From positions 62,001 through 126,000 of the forward strand of contig NZ_JADPKS010000069.1 of the NCBI RefSeq assembly GCF_023074175.1: a stretch of 64,000 nt of DNA. Reading direction: 5' to 3'. Numbering within the stretch: position 1 is the first letter of the stretch; every line of letters starts with the position of its first letter. A model generated the notes under the pieces. The model searched no databases and was not told the DNA's origin. It saw only the letters and a list, made by a program, of their open reading frames with translations. This stretch comes from Bradyrhizobium sp. 139. GTDB taxonomy: Bacteria; Pseudomonadota; Alphaproteobacteria; Rhizobiales; Xanthobacteraceae. Made by a program: the position numbers and the translations under genes. Below are positions 43,621 through 54,507 of this stretch, in pieces.

Positions 43621-44598
43621 ATGAAGTCTCGTTTAGTCCGTGCAGGCCTGATTGCCGGCGCAATACTGGCCGCAACACCCGCCTTGGCCCAGACCAAGTG
43701 GAATCTGCCGGCAGCCTATCCGGCCGACAATCCGCACTCCGAAAATCTGATCGCTTTCGCCAAGGACGTCGAAGCCGCGACGTCCGGCAAACTGCAGATC
43801 ACGGTTCATCCGGGCGCCTCGCTGTTCAAGGCTCCCGACATCAAACGCGCGGTGGTCACCGGGCAGGCGCAGATGGGCGAAGTGTTGCTGTCGATCCACG
43901 AGAACGAGGATCCGGTGTTCGGGATCGATGTCGTGCCGTTTCTGGCGACCAGCTTCCCCGACGCGATGAAGCTCTATCAGGCGTCGAAGCCGTTGATTGC
44001 CAAGAAGCTCGATGCGCAGGGTCTCAAGCTGCTGTTCGTCGTGCCGTGGGCGCCGCAGGGCGTCTATGTCAACAAGCCGCTCGCGACGATCGAAGACATG
44101 AAGGGCCTGAAATGGCGGGCCTATAATGTTGGAACCGCCCGCATTGGCGAGTTGGTCGGCGCCCAGGCGGTCACGATCCAGGCTGCCGAACTGCCGCAGG
44201 CGCTTGCGACCGGCGTGGTGAACTCCTTCATGTCGTCGGGCGGCACAGGCTACGATGCGAAGGCCTGGGAGTCGCTCAAATACTTCTATGACGTACAGGC
44301 CTGGATTCCGAAGGACTACACCTTTGTCAACAAGGCCGCGTTCGACGCGCTCGACAAGCCGACGCAGGAGGCCATCCTCAAGGCCGCTGCGACCGCGGAA
44401 ACCCGCGGCTGGAAGGCTTGGCAGGACAAGAGCGCCTGGTACATCGATCAGCTCAAGGCCAAAGGCATGACGGTCGAGCCGCCGACCCCGGCGCTGAAGG
44501 CCGGCTTCCAGAAGATCGGCGAACAGCTCAGCGCCGACTGGCTCAAGAAGGCAGGGCCCGATGGCCAGGCGCTGATTGACGCCTACAAGAAGATGTAA
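43621..44598 (+). CDS. TRAP transporter substrate-binding protein (DctP)
   Basis: This 325-residue periplasmic binding protein has a signal peptide (cut near ALAQ). The mature start TKWNLPAAYPADNPHSENL and the KWRAYNVGTARIGELVGAQ block, with the key Arg that salt-bridges a carboxylate, indicate an organic-acid ligand. The strong GGGAGGAG site precedes ATG 43621. It completes the QMP order, in which P is last. Ligand candidates are C4-dicarboxylates, sialic or sugar acids, and 2-oxo acids; the sequence does not say which. Confidence 0.93.
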   Translation: MKSRLVRAGLIAGAILAATPALAQTKWNLPAAYPADNPHSENLIAFAKDVEAATSGKLQITVHPGASLFKAPDIKRAVVTGQAQMGEVLLSIHENEDPVFGIDVVPFLATSFPDAMKLYQASKPLIAKKLDAQGLKLLFVVPWAPQGVYVNKPLATIEDMKGLKWRAYNVGTARIGELVGAQAVTIQAAELPQALATGVVNSFMSSGGTGYDAKAWESLKYFYDVQAWIPKDYTFVNKAAFDALDKPTQEAILKAAATAETRGWKAWQDKSAWYIDQLKAKGMTVEPPTPALKAGFQKIGEQLSADWLKKAGPDGQALIDAYKKM

Positions 44599-44664
44599 GG
44601 ACGGAGAGGCCTTTCGCGCTCCCTCGACCGGCGCGGAAGTCTTTCCCTCGATCTTGCGGCAGGG

Positions 44665-46050
44665 TCACCAGGCGTAACGCAGGATGGCCTTGCCAGTGTA
44701 GGAGCGGATCAGGCTCGACAGCTCGCTGTCGAGGTTCGCCGAAGCCGACCAACCGTTCAGGCCCCCCAGCTCGAGCGCTACGCCTGTCAGCGCCGCGTTC
44801 GGCGCCAATGCCGTGCCGCCAATGATGAAGCCCTGACCGGAGAGGGACTGGAACGCCGCCGGGATCGACTGCCCCGCGCTGAAATCATGCGACCAGGCGA
44901 GCCGTCCGCGAAGGTTCATCATGCTTCCAAACAGCGCAAGGGACGTGCTCGTGCGCAGGCCGAACTCGGCGCGGGTGTCGGTGAAACCATCGCTGCCGGG
45001 CACCGCCGGAGACCGATCGACGACGTGGGCCGGCTGCGCCGCATTGGAGGGCGGGCGAAAGGTGGTGATCTGCGCGGCCGCGTAGGGCGTGATGCCCAGC
45101 CAGGGCATGGAAAAGCGATACCCGCCTTCGAGACGGCCAGAATAGGCGTCGGCGTTGACCGTTGCGTTAAGGCCGGTGCCGGCCGGCATCACCTGATAGT
45201 CCCCGGTAATGGCCTGCCAGCCATAGGCGAGCGCAGTTGCGACATATGCCGATCCGATCGAATGCCTGCCGAAGGTGCCGGCCTGGAACAGATCGGAGCG
45301 GCCGCTGGAAAAATTGTTGGCAAAGCCAGTGCCGCCGCCGGCGAGCGCAAAGCCCATCCGCGTCTGCGGCGACAGTGAATAATCGGCGCCGACCACCGTG
45401 CCAAAGCTCCGACTGGCAGAGCCGGTGCCGCCGGTCGACACCTGCGATCCGCCGAAGCCGGCGGCCCAGACGTTCCAGTGCGCAGACGCGAGCGAGGGCT
45501 TGCCGTACATCGCTCCATAGGCTTCGCGTCCGACACCGCCATGTGTCTGGTCGTTACCGATATCGGCGTAGGCCGCGAGCTCCGCGTCAAACTCTGCCGG
45601 GCCGACGCCGCGGCCGTCGATGGCGGGATCGAGCAAGGCTTGCGTGAACTGGGTCATTGCCAGAAACGTGGCCTGCACCGTCTCGGGCCGCGAAGCACCA
45701 TCGGCGCCGCCGCCAAAGGACTGCCGCATGCCGAACCGCGCTTCGTCGGCACGGCCGGGCGGCTCGCCGTTCCAGCCATAGCCCGGCTGCATGCCGCCGC
45801 CACCGCCATTGCCAAACCAGGCGCCGGAGAAAGCTGATGCAGGCGGCCCGCCAAATGCAGCGCCGCCGAACGCAGGATCGGCGAAATTGTTGAAGCCATA
45901 GCCCGGCGCATTCGGTCTGGCTGCGCCATAGCCCGGCATCTCCGCGAATGCGCCGAACTCGCGCGTGGTCTGCGCAGCGGCCGCGTTGGGCAGCAGCAGT
46001 CCAGCCGTCAATAGCAGCAGCGACAGACGCGCACGCACGTCCGCGCTCAC
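44665..46050 (-). CDS. autotransporter-type outer-membrane beta-barrel protein
   Basis: This 461-residue protein has a signal peptide (cut near AAAQ) and a short Gly/Tyr/Pro-rich N-terminal stretch (about 28-120, with PGYGAARPNAPGYGF and a run of G). The C-terminal half is a 12-strand barrel of the autotransporter class, with GAFGRHSIGSAYVATALAYG, EGGYRFSMPWLGITPYAA and AEFGLRTSTSLALFG. It ends with the aromatic C-terminus LRYAW required for outer-membrane insertion. The passenger is much shorter than usual, so it may be a pore or a degenerate autotransporter. It converges on the TRAP binding-protein gene. Confidence 0.82.
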   Translation of the reverse strand: MSADVRARLSLLLLTAGLLLPNAAAAQTTREFGAFAEMPGYGAARPNAPGYGFNNFADPAFGGAAFGGPPASAFSGAWFGNGGGGGMQPGYGWNGEPPGRADEARFGMRQSFGGGADGASRPETVQATFLAMTQFTQALLDPAIDGRGVGPAEFDAELAAYADIGNDQTHGGVGREAYGAMYGKPSLASAHWNVWAAGFGGSQVSTGGTGSASRSFGTVVGADYSLSPQTRMGFALAGGGTGFANNFSSGRSDLFQAGTFGRHSIGSAYVATALAYGWQAITGDYQVMPAGTGLNATVNADAYSGRLEGGYRFSMPWLGITPYAAAQITTFRPPSNAAQPAHVVDRSPAVPGSDGFTDTRAEFGLRTSTSLALFGSMMNLRGRLAWSHDFSAGQSIPAAFQSLSGQGFIIGGTALAPNAALTGVALELGGLNGWSASANLDSELSSLIRSYTGKAILRYAW

Positions 46051-46286
46051 GACCCCAACCGCATGAAGCGCCCCAACAGCGCCGGTCGCCAGCCGCAGAT
46101 TGCGCGGCCAATCATCTGGAATCAGCGAATCCGACTGGAGCGAAACGTAAATGCGTCTCTAATGTTTTCCAATCTTTTCCTGCCGTGTCCCGACGTGGTC
46201 AAACCTGCACAGTCGGTTTCGGGGCGACGCACGATCGCCGCACTGTCCCGGTCTGTGTTTCCAAATGTTCTGAAGCCGAGACAGGT

Positions 46287-47936
<1,650 letters not shown>

Positions 47937-47958
47937 CGACACCCTCCTCAAAAGCGTC

Positions 47959-49860
47959 TCAAAGGAATCCGATCGATATCCAGGGGAAGATCGCGACGAT
48001 GATCAATCCCACCAGCAGCGCCAGCAGATAGCCCCAGATCGGCCTGATGCCTTCGGCCGGGTCGACGCGTCCGATGGCGCAGGCGGCATAATAGCCGACG
48101 CCGAACGGCGGGGCGAATAATCCGATACCCATGGCGAGAATGATCACCATCGCATAGTGCACCTCGTGCACGCCGACGGCACGGGCGATCGGAAACAGCA
48201 GCGGTCCGAACAGCACGATGGCCGGGATGCCCTCCAGCACGCTGCCGAGAATGGTGAAGGCCAGGATCGAGACGGCGATGAAGGTCGCCGGCCCTCCGGG
48301 CAATCCGGTCATGGCTGAAGCCAGCGCGCGCGAGAAGCCGGATTGGGTCAGACCCCAGGCCATGCCGGTCGCCGTGCCGATGATCAGCAGGATCGCGCCT
48401 GACAGCGCCGCGGTCTCGACCAGCATCGGAAACAGCCGCCGCCAGTCGAAGCGGCGGTAGACGAGGAGGCCGACCAGGGCGCCGTAGACGATGCCGATGG
48501 TGGAGACTTCGGTGGCGGTGGCGATGCCCTCGACCACGGCGTAGCGGATCACGAAGGGAAGCGCGAGCGCGGGCAGGGCGATGATGAAGGTCTTGCCGAT
48601 CTCGGACGCCGTGGCGCGGCGGACATGGCTCATGTCCTCGTGGCGGTAGCGCCACCACACCAGCATGCAGAGCGTGATGGCGAGCACGATGCCGGGCAGG
48701 AGGCCGCCGGTGAAGAGGGCGGCGATCGACACGCCTGTCACCGAGCCGATCGTGATCAGCACGAGGCTTGGCGGAATGGTCTCGGTCTGGGCACCCGTCG
48801 CCGCAAGCAGCGCCACGAGATCGCCGGGCTTGGCGCCGCGCTGCTTCATTTCCGGGAACAGCACGGGCGCGACCGCCGCCATGTCGGCGGCCTTGGCGCC
48901 GGAGATGCCGGAGACCAGATACATGGCGCCGACCAGCACGTAATGCAGGCCGCCGCGGACGTGGCCGAGCAGGCTGGCCAGGAAAGCCACCATGGCGCGC
49001 GCCATGCCGGTCATTTCAATCAGAAGTCCCAGGAACACGAACAACGGCACCGAGAGCAGAATGAGGTGGCTCATGCCCTCGTCCATCCGCCCGACCAGCA
49101 CCATGACCGGTGTGCGCGTGGTCAGCGCCAGATAGCCGAAGATGGCGAGACCGAAGCCGAACGCAATGGGAACGCCGGCAAACACGCAGAAGCCGGCGAC
49201 GCCGACGAAGAAGATGACGAGGTTGAGATTGCCGAGTGGCCGCAAAGACGGCTCCGCCAGCCAGAACAGGCCGATCACGACGGCGACCGACAGCACGGCG
49301 GCCGCGACCATCCGGTAGTCGGCCGCGCGCAGCAGCCGCAGCAGGGCGAACGCCGCCATCAGGCCGATGCCGGCCGGCAGCGCGGCGGCTCGCCAGATGT
49401 TCGAGATCTGGAGCGCCGGCGTTGTGATGTAGCTTTCCTCATAGGCGTAGTCGCAGGACGGCCAGACGATCAGCGCCAGAAACGCCAGCGCCGCACAGGT
49501 CGCGACCAGATCGAGCCAGGCCCGCATCGCCGGTTTTGCGCTGCCGACCACCGCGGTCATGCGCATGTGCTCGGAGCGGCGGAACGCGACCGCCGCGCCC
49601 AGCATCGCGAGCCACAGGAACAGGATCGAGGCGAGTTCGTCGGACCAGATCAGCGGCCGGTGCAAGCCGTAGCGCGCGACCACGCCGGCAAACAGGATCA
49701 CGATCTCGGCGACGACCAGGATCGCCGCCGGGATTTCAACGATCAGGCCGAGGACGCGCTCGAGCGAGGCCAGCAACGAAGGTCGGCGAGGGGACTGAAC
49801 CGCCACCTCGCCCGCCACTCCGGTCGCCTCAACCTCGATATGAGCCTCGATATGAGCCAT
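47959..49860 (-). CDS. fused TRAP transporter permease (DctQ-DctM)
   Basis: This 633-residue membrane protein joins both TRAP permeases. Residues about 1-195 are DctQ-like (four helices, WSDELASILFLWLAMLGAAV), and about 205-633 are DctM-like, with GISGAKAADMAAVAPVLFP, TIPPSLVLITIG and APPFGVGYYAACAIG. Fused forms occur elsewhere. The N-terminus MAHIEAHIEVEA is encoded by a 12-base tandem repeat. It lies between the binding-protein gene (15 bases) and the acyl-CoA ligase gene. Confidence 0.92.
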   Translation of the reverse strand: MAHIEAHIEVEATGVAGEVAVQSPRRPSLLASLERVLGLIVEIPAAILVVAEIVILFAGVVARYGLHRPLIWSDELASILFLWLAMLGAAVAFRRSEHMRMTAVVGSAKPAMRAWLDLVATCAALAFLALIVWPSCDYAYEESYITTPALQISNIWRAAALPAGIGLMAAFALLRLLRAADYRMVAAAVLSVAVVIGLFWLAEPSLRPLGNLNLVIFFVGVAGFCVFAGVPIAFGFGLAIFGYLALTTRTPVMVLVGRMDEGMSHLILLSVPLFVFLGLLIEMTGMARAMVAFLASLLGHVRGGLHYVLVGAMYLVSGISGAKAADMAAVAPVLFPEMKQRGAKPGDLVALLAATGAQTETIPPSLVLITIGSVTGVSIAALFTGGLLPGIVLAITLCMLVWWRYRHEDMSHVRRATASEIGKTFIIALPALALPFVIRYAVVEGIATATEVSTIGIVYGALVGLLVYRRFDWRRLFPMLVETAALSGAILLIIGTATGMAWGLTQSGFSRALASAMTGLPGGPATFIAVSILAFTILGSVLEGIPAIVLFGPLLFPIARAVGVHEVHYAMVIILAMGIGLFAPPFGVGYYAACAIGRVDPAEGIRPIWGYLLALLVGLIIVAIFPWISIGFL

Positions 49861-49875
49861 GGCGGCTCCAACGCG

Positions 49876-50895
49876 TTACGACAGCTTGCCGACGGCCTTT
49901 TCCAGGAGGTCCCAGGCCTGATCGCCATACTTGCCCTTCCACTCGGCATAGAAGCCGGCGGCCCGCAGCTTGTCGCGGAACGGGGCAACCGCGGGCTGGT
50001 TGAAGGTCAGGCCCTTCACCGCGAGCTCCTGCTGGAGATTGGCATTGAGCTTGGCGGTGTCGGCGCGCTCGTTGACCGCGGCGGCATTGATGTTCTTGGC
50101 GACGACGGTGCGCACGTCCTGCGGGAGCTTTTCCCAGGCGCGGCGGTTGGCCAGGAACCAGAAGCCATCCCACATGTGGTTGGTCAGCGAGCAGTACTTC
50201 TGCACCTCGTAGAGCTTGGCGGTCGAGATGATCGCCAGCGGGTTCTCCTGGCCCTCGACGATCTTGGTCTGGAGCGCCGAATAGACCTCGCTGAAATTGA
50301 TCGAGGCGGGCGCCGCGTCGAACGCCTTGAACATCGAGGTCCACAGCGGCGACACCGGCACGCGGATCTTGAAGCCCTTGAGGTCGTCAGGACCGGTGAT
50401 CGGCTTGCTCGACGACGTGGTCTGGCGGAAGCCGTTATCCCAGATCTTGTCCATGACCTCGAGGCCGGCCTTCTTGATCTCGCCGCGAACATGGGCGCCG
50501 AGGTCGCCGTCCATGGCCTTCCAGACCGTGTCGTAGTCCGGGAACGCGAAGCCGATGCCGTTGATGGACGCGGCCGGCACCAGGGTCGACAGGATCAGGC
50601 CGGACAGCGTGAAGAACTCGACGCCGCCTGAGCGGATCTGGCTCAGCATGTCGGTGTCGGACCCGAGCTGGTTGTTCGGGAAGATCTGGAGGTCGAACTT
50701 GCCGCCTGTCTCGCTCTTGATCGCCGCCGCCATCTCCTTGGCGCGCACGTTCAGCGGATGGGTGTCCGGCAGGTTGTTGGCGTATTTGTAGGTGAATTCG
50801 GCGCTCTGGGCACGGGCCACATAGGGCGCACTGACGCCGCCAAAGACGGCGGTCGCGGCGGAGGCCTTGAGAAGCGTGCGTCGGGAAAAGCTCAT
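49876..50895 (-). CDS. TRAP transporter substrate-binding protein (DctP) with Tat signal
   Basis: This 339-residue periplasmic protein begins MSFSRRTLLKASAATAVFGG, a twin-arginine signal. Mature blocks are EFTYKYANNLPDTHPLNVRA, QIFPNNQLGSDTDMLSQIR and DLKGFKIRVPVSPLW, with the conserved Arg that binds a carboxylate. It is the first gene of a minus-strand operon (binding protein, fused permease, acyl-CoA ligase) and reads away from an M24 peptidase gene. The ligand is likely a carboxylic acid needing CoA activation. Confidence 0.93.
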   Translation of the reverse strand: MSFSRRTLLKASAATAVFGGVSAPYVARAQSAEFTYKYANNLPDTHPLNVRAKEMAAAIKSETGGKFDLQIFPNNQLGSDTDMLSQIRSGGVEFFTLSGLILSTLVPAASINGIGFAFPDYDTVWKAMDGDLGAHVRGEIKKAGLEVMDKIWDNGFRQTTSSSKPITGPDDLKGFKIRVPVSPLWTSMFKAFDAAPASINFSEVYSALQTKIVEGQENPLAIISTAKLYEVQKYCSLTNHMWDGFWFLANRRAWEKLPQDVRTVVAKNINAAAVNERADTAKLNANLQQELAVKGLTFNQPAVAPFRDKLRAAGFYAEWKGKYGDQAWDLLEKAVGKLS

Positions 50896-51053
50896 GGGTC
50901 TGCTTCCTCGGAAGTTTGTTCTTGTTGTGAGATGCAAACCTATACGGACGGAAGGCTCGAAGGTCATCTGCGATCTCGCGAAGCTCGCTTATTGCAGCCG
51001 GACAACCTCGCGGCAATATCGGCTTTCGGAGAGATGCGCCGGATTCAAAACCT

Positions 51054-51079
51054 GAAAAACAACCCCATGCACAGTAGCC
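51054..51079 (-). repeat. 26-base dispersed repeat, copy 2
   Basis: This is the reverse complement of the sequence at 29912-29937, with no mismatch. It lies in the 454-base gap upstream of the TRAP operon, 159 bases from the binding-protein start, where it would sit in the leader or promoter of that operon. Confidence 0.8.
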
Positions 51080-51182
51080 GTGAAGAACGAGGCGACGGCC
51101 GGCGGCCGGATCGAAAACCCGCGCCAAGCGAAAGTGTTATGGCAGGAACCTAGCCTAAATACATGATCCAATTGTAGATAAA

Positions 51183-51198
51183 TATATTCCATAATATA
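51183..51198. promoter_or_regulatory. AT-rich palindrome between TRAP operon and M24 peptidase
   Basis: TATATT-CCAT-AATATA is a perfect inverted repeat inside the 454-base divergent gap (50896-51349). That gap is markedly AT-rich at 51140-51250 and has no gene. It is placed to act as an operator or promoter element for either direction. No regulator gene is adjacent. Confidence 0.45.
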
Positions 51199-51349
51199 CC
51201 TTATGCGAATCACGGATATGGCTGCGCAGATCAGATCAGATAAATTCCCACCTACCCAGAACCCCGCTCCCGGCTCACACTTGTCGCCAATAAGCTGCGG
51301 GCAAACCGACGCAGCGGTTCAAGGCCACGGCAGCATTGGGAGGTTCGTC

Positions 51350-52546
51350 ATGCAGGAGAACGTCGCCCGCGCGACCGGCCCGCGCGCCATTCCATTCGAT
51401 GCTGCCAAACTCGACCGTCTCATGGAAGCCGCCGGCCTCGACGTCCTGGTCGCGACCTCCAAGCACAATGTGCAGTACCTGCTGGGCGCCGAGCGCGCGA
51501 TCTTCTTCGACTGCATGGATGCCCTGGGCGTCAGCCGTTACCTGCCGGTCCTGGTCTATCCCAAGGGCGCGCCCGAGAAAGCGGTCTATGTCGGGCACCG
51601 TCTGGAGACCCATCAGCGCACCGTTGCGCCGCCATGGGTGGCGCAGGTCCGGACCGAGTCCAACGGCTCGGTCGACGCAGTCACGCGTGCCGTTGCGTTG
51701 ATCCGCGATGCCGGCGTGCCCTTGAGGCGGGTCGGGGTCGAGATGGCATTCCTGCCGATGGATGCGGGCCGGGCGCTCAGTGACGCCCTACCCGGCGCCG
51801 AGCTCAAGGACGCGCTGGTGGTGCTGGAGCGGCTGCGGGCGGTCAAATCGGCAGACGAGCTCGCAAAGCTCAAGACGGCGTCGGAGCTCGTCATCGCGTC
51901 CATGCTGGAAGTGATCGCCGGGCACGGCCCCGGCACGACCAAGCAGCAATTGTCGGACGGCTTGCGCATCGCCGAAGCCAATCGCGGGCTGACCTTCGAG
52001 TACTGCCTGCTCGCCTGTGGCAACAGCCATAACCGAGCACCGTCGGCGCAGCGCTGGGAACAAGGCGACGTGCTGTCGCTCGATTCGGGCGGCAATTATC
52101 ACGGCTATATCGGCGACCTCGCGCGCATGGCCGTGCTCGGCGATCCCGATGCCGAGCTGAAGGACTGTCTGGCCGAGATCGAAGCGGTCCAGCGCGCCGC
52201 CTTTGCCGCAGTCCGTCCGGGCGCCATGGGCGGCGACATCTATGTTGCGGCCGAGCGGCAGCTCGCCCAGATCACCCGACGCGACTGCACCGATTTCCTG
52301 GCCCACGGCATGGGCCTCGTGAGCCACGAGGCCCCTCGCCTGACCGCCGAGGGTCCGGTTCCCTACGACGACACGGATGCCCGACTGCCGCTCGAGCCCG
52401 GCATGGTGGTCTCGATCGAGACCACGATGAAGCATCCCAGCCGCGGCTTCATCAAGCTCGAGGACACCGTCGCGGTGACGCCTGATGGGTACGAGATCTT
52501 TGGCGAGGGCGGCCGCGGCTGGAATGTGGGCGGCAGCGCGCTTTAG
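51350..52546 (+). CDS. M24 family metallopeptidase (Xaa-Pro/creatinase type)
   Basis: This 398-residue enzyme has an N-terminal creatinase-like domain and a C-terminal pita-bread domain. All five metal ligands are visible: Asp in [18 protein letters not shown] (two), His in [11 protein letters not shown], Glu in VSIETTM and Glu in FIKLEDTV. Members cleave Xaa-Pro bonds or hydrolyse creatine-like C-N bonds. GGGAGG precedes ATG 51350. It diverges from the TRAP/acyl-CoA ligase operon, so it may belong to the same catabolic unit. Specificity is not readable. Confidence 0.9.
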   Translation: MQENVARATGPRAIPFDAAKLDRLMEAAGLDVLVATSKHNVQYLLGAERAIFFDCMDALGVSRYLPVLVYPKGAPEKAVYVGHRLETHQRTVAPPWVAQVRTESNGSVDAVTRAVALIRDAGVPLRRVGVEMAFLPMDAGRALSDALPGAELKDALVVLERLRAVKSADELAKLKTASELVIASMLEVIAGHGPGTTKQQLSDGLRIAEANRGLTFEYCLLACGNSHNRAPSAQRWEQGDVLSLDSGGNYHGYIGDLARMAVLGDPDAELKDCLAEIEAVQRAAFAAVRPGAMGGDIYVAAERQLAQITRRDCTDFLAHGMGLVSHEAPRLTAEGPVPYDDTDARLPLEPGMVVSIETTMKHPSRGFIKLEDTVAVTPDGYEIFGEGGRGWNVGGSAL

Positions 52547-53580
52547 TTAAGTCGCGCCAGTTTGCGGTACAGGCTTTCGTACTCTCTTGCCATTCGGTGC
52601 GCAGAGAAGCGTTCCTCGAAGCGAGAGCGTATCTTTCGTCTGTCGAGCAGGGCCAACTCGTTCACTGCGACGATTGCCTGTTTCTCATTCTCGACGATGA
52701 AGCCTGTCACTCCATCCTCGACGACTTCGGGCACGGAGCCGGAGCGGTAGGCGATCACTGGCGTCCCGCACGCCATCGCCTCGATCATGACCAGGCCGAA
52801 GGGCTCCGGCCAATCGATCGGAAACAGCAACGCGGCCGCTCCGGCGAGGAATGGCTGCTTCCTCGCTTCGTCAACCTCACCGACGAGCTGGACCTCCTCG
52901 CTCTCGATGTGGGGCTCGATATGCTTCTTGAAATAGACGGTCTCGGCGCGCGGGATCTTGGCGGCCATGCGCAGGGGTTTCCTGGCTGCACGTGCGATGC
53001 GGATGGCGTCCTCCGGACCTTTCTCAGCCGTAAGGCGTCCGAGAAACGCCAGATACGATCCTTGTTCATAGGACGGACGAAGCAGGCTCGAAGGCAGCCC
53101 GTGCTGGATCGTGCCGATCCAGTTTGCGTTCGGAACAGGCAGGCGCTGATGGTCGGAAATCGAGACGAAGCCGGCCTCGGGAAATTCCCGAAACATATCG
53201 GAAAGCCCGGGCAAGTCGAGCCGGCCGTGCATGGTGGTGAGAAACGGAACATCGAGGCGACCGAGCAACGGAAGGTGCAGCCAGTCGATATGCACGTGGA
53301 CCACATCGAAATCCTTCGCCCGTTTTGCAATCGCCTCGAGCAGCAGAGCGCTGGCGGCATTGGGATCAGTGCTCCTCCGCCCGAGGCGCAGCGCGCGCGG
53401 CCATACCGGGTGGAGTTTGCCTTTCGTCCGGGAATCGCCGCTCGCAAACAGGGTGACGTCATGACCAAGGTCGACCAGTTCGTCCACCAGCCAGGCCACC
53501 ACTCGCTCCGTGCCGCCGTATAGCTTCGGCGGAACACTTTCGGCCAAGGGAGCAAGCTGAGCGATGCGCATCGGAGCCAT
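52543..53580 (-). CDS. glycosyltransferase family 4 protein
   Basis: This 345-residue GT-B-fold glycosyltransferase opens [20 protein letters not shown] and carries the nucleotide-sugar E-x7-E motif in [40 protein letters not shown] is the C-terminal domain start. Members transfer sugars from NDP-sugars to lipids, polysaccharides or small metabolites. No polysaccharide cluster surrounds it, so it is isolated. Its stop overlaps that of the M24 gene by four bases, convergent. Confidence 0.92.
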   Translation of the reverse strand: MAPMRIAQLAPLAESVPPKLYGGTERVVAWLVDELVDLGHDVTLFASGDSRTKGKLHPVWPRALRLGRRSTDPNAASALLLEAIAKRAKDFDVVHVHIDWLHLPLLGRLDVPFLTTMHGRLDLPGLSDMFREFPEAGFVSISDHQRLPVPNANWIGTIQHGLPSSLLRPSYEQGSYLAFLGRLTAEKGPEDAIRIARAARKPLRMAAKIPRAETVYFKKHIEPHIESEEVQLVGEVDEARKQPFLAGAAALLFPIDWPEPFGLVMIEAMACGTPVIAYRSGSVPEVVEDGVTGFIVENEKQAIVAVNELALLDRRKIRSRFEERFSAHRMAREYESLYRKLARLN

Positions 53581-53687
53581 CCGCTACACTGAGAAGCCCG
53601 GCCGGAAGACCGGCGCGATGGCCGCGGAAGCGAGCTGCGGCCTGGTGCTTTCGATGACTGTCCGTCGAACGAGGCTCTCCATCCCAC

Positions 53688-53897
53688 TCAACACTCGTCT
53701 TCCGGAAGCCGCTCGAGGTAAGCCAGCCCAAGGCACGTGAGTTCCTCGGCATCGCTCGCTTGCGCTTCCCATCTGCCGTGTAGATGGCGCTCGAGCAGGC
53801 ATCGGCGACTGTCCGCAGCATCGACATCGCGATGCTTCGCCAGGAAGACAGACCAAGCGGTATCGACCGCCGTTCGTAGCGGGACGTCATCGACCAT
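53688..53897 (-). CDS. small hypothetical protein
   Basis: This 69-residue protein starts at ATG 53897, six bases after GGAG. It reads MVDDVPLRTAVDTAWSVFLA, then KHRDVDAADSRRCLLERHLH and a C-terminal EELTCLGLAYLERLPEDE. The A-D-S-R-R-x-x-L-E-R pattern is one I know from short Bradyrhizobium proteins of unknown function. It lies just upstream of the glycosyltransferase on the same strand. Confidence 0.68.
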   Translation of the reverse strand: MVDDVPLRTAVDTAWSVFLAKHRDVDAADSRRCLLERHLHGRWEAQASDAEELTCLGLAYLERLPEDEC

Positions 53898-54000
53898 ATT
53901 CAACTCCGAGGACGCGAGACTCCGTCCGCCAACTCATCCGGTCGGCGGAAGTTTCCGGTTTTCCCCAAAACTCGAAGCCTCACAGCGGCCTTGGTTCGCC

Positions 54001-54417
54001 TCAGTCCCGCCTGCTGGTCGCCAGGATCGCCATGTCACGTTTGATCCCGGTCATGATGGCGAAACCATCGGAATGGCTCACCAGCATCTTCATCAACCCG
54101 ATTTGGAAATTCACCCGGCGCCCTCTCCCGACTGTCGCCACATGGTCGGCGCGTCGGCCGGAGTCACTCTTGAACAGCGTGTCGGCGTTCGACTTGCCGT
54201 CCGCTGGCAGCCCGCTGATCGCGACCGGTCCGACCAGGCGCACCCCTGCCAGCTCCTTGAGAGCCGCATCGTGCTGCTTGGTGGTCTCGTCGTTCTCCTT
54301 GGCTTTCGAGAATTTTGCGATGTGGCGATCGCGCAGATCGAGATAGTGCTGCTCGGGAGCAGCCGCATTTGCGGCGGTGGCGAACACGAACAAGCAGAGC
54401 AAGGTAAACCCCTTCAT
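54001..54417 (-). CDS. exported hypothetical protein
   Basis: This 138-residue protein has a signal peptide (MKGFTLLCLFVFATAANAAA). The mature part begins PEQHYLDLRDRHIAKFSKAK and contains VRLVGPVAISGLPADGKSNA, a stretch I associate with a longer rhizobial secreted family. The last third is Arg-rich and less family-like, so the gene may be shifted or shortened. The upstream in-frame start at 54480 would precede the signal peptide and is rejected. It lies downstream of the PepSY gene on the same strand. Confidence 0.6.
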   Translation of the reverse strand: MKGFTLLCLFVFATAANAAAPEQHYLDLRDRHIAKFSKAKENDETTKQHDAALKELAGVRLVGPVAISGLPADGKSNADTLFKSDSGRRADHVATVGRGRRVNFQIGLMKMLVSHSDGFAIMTGIKRDMAILATSRRD

Positions 54418-54507
54418 CACGATCCCATGAGGCACGAGCTGTCTCCAATCTTTGTGCCTCTGTTTCGCGTCAAGGTTCATCCGCGCAGAACGGGCGGACC
54501 AAGTGCC

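Noticed and set aside
49828..49861. 12-base tandem repeat at the start of the fused TRAP permease gene
   Set aside because: It encodes a repeated HIE motif in the cytoplasmic N-terminus. It is real but short and common enough that I do not list it as a feature.
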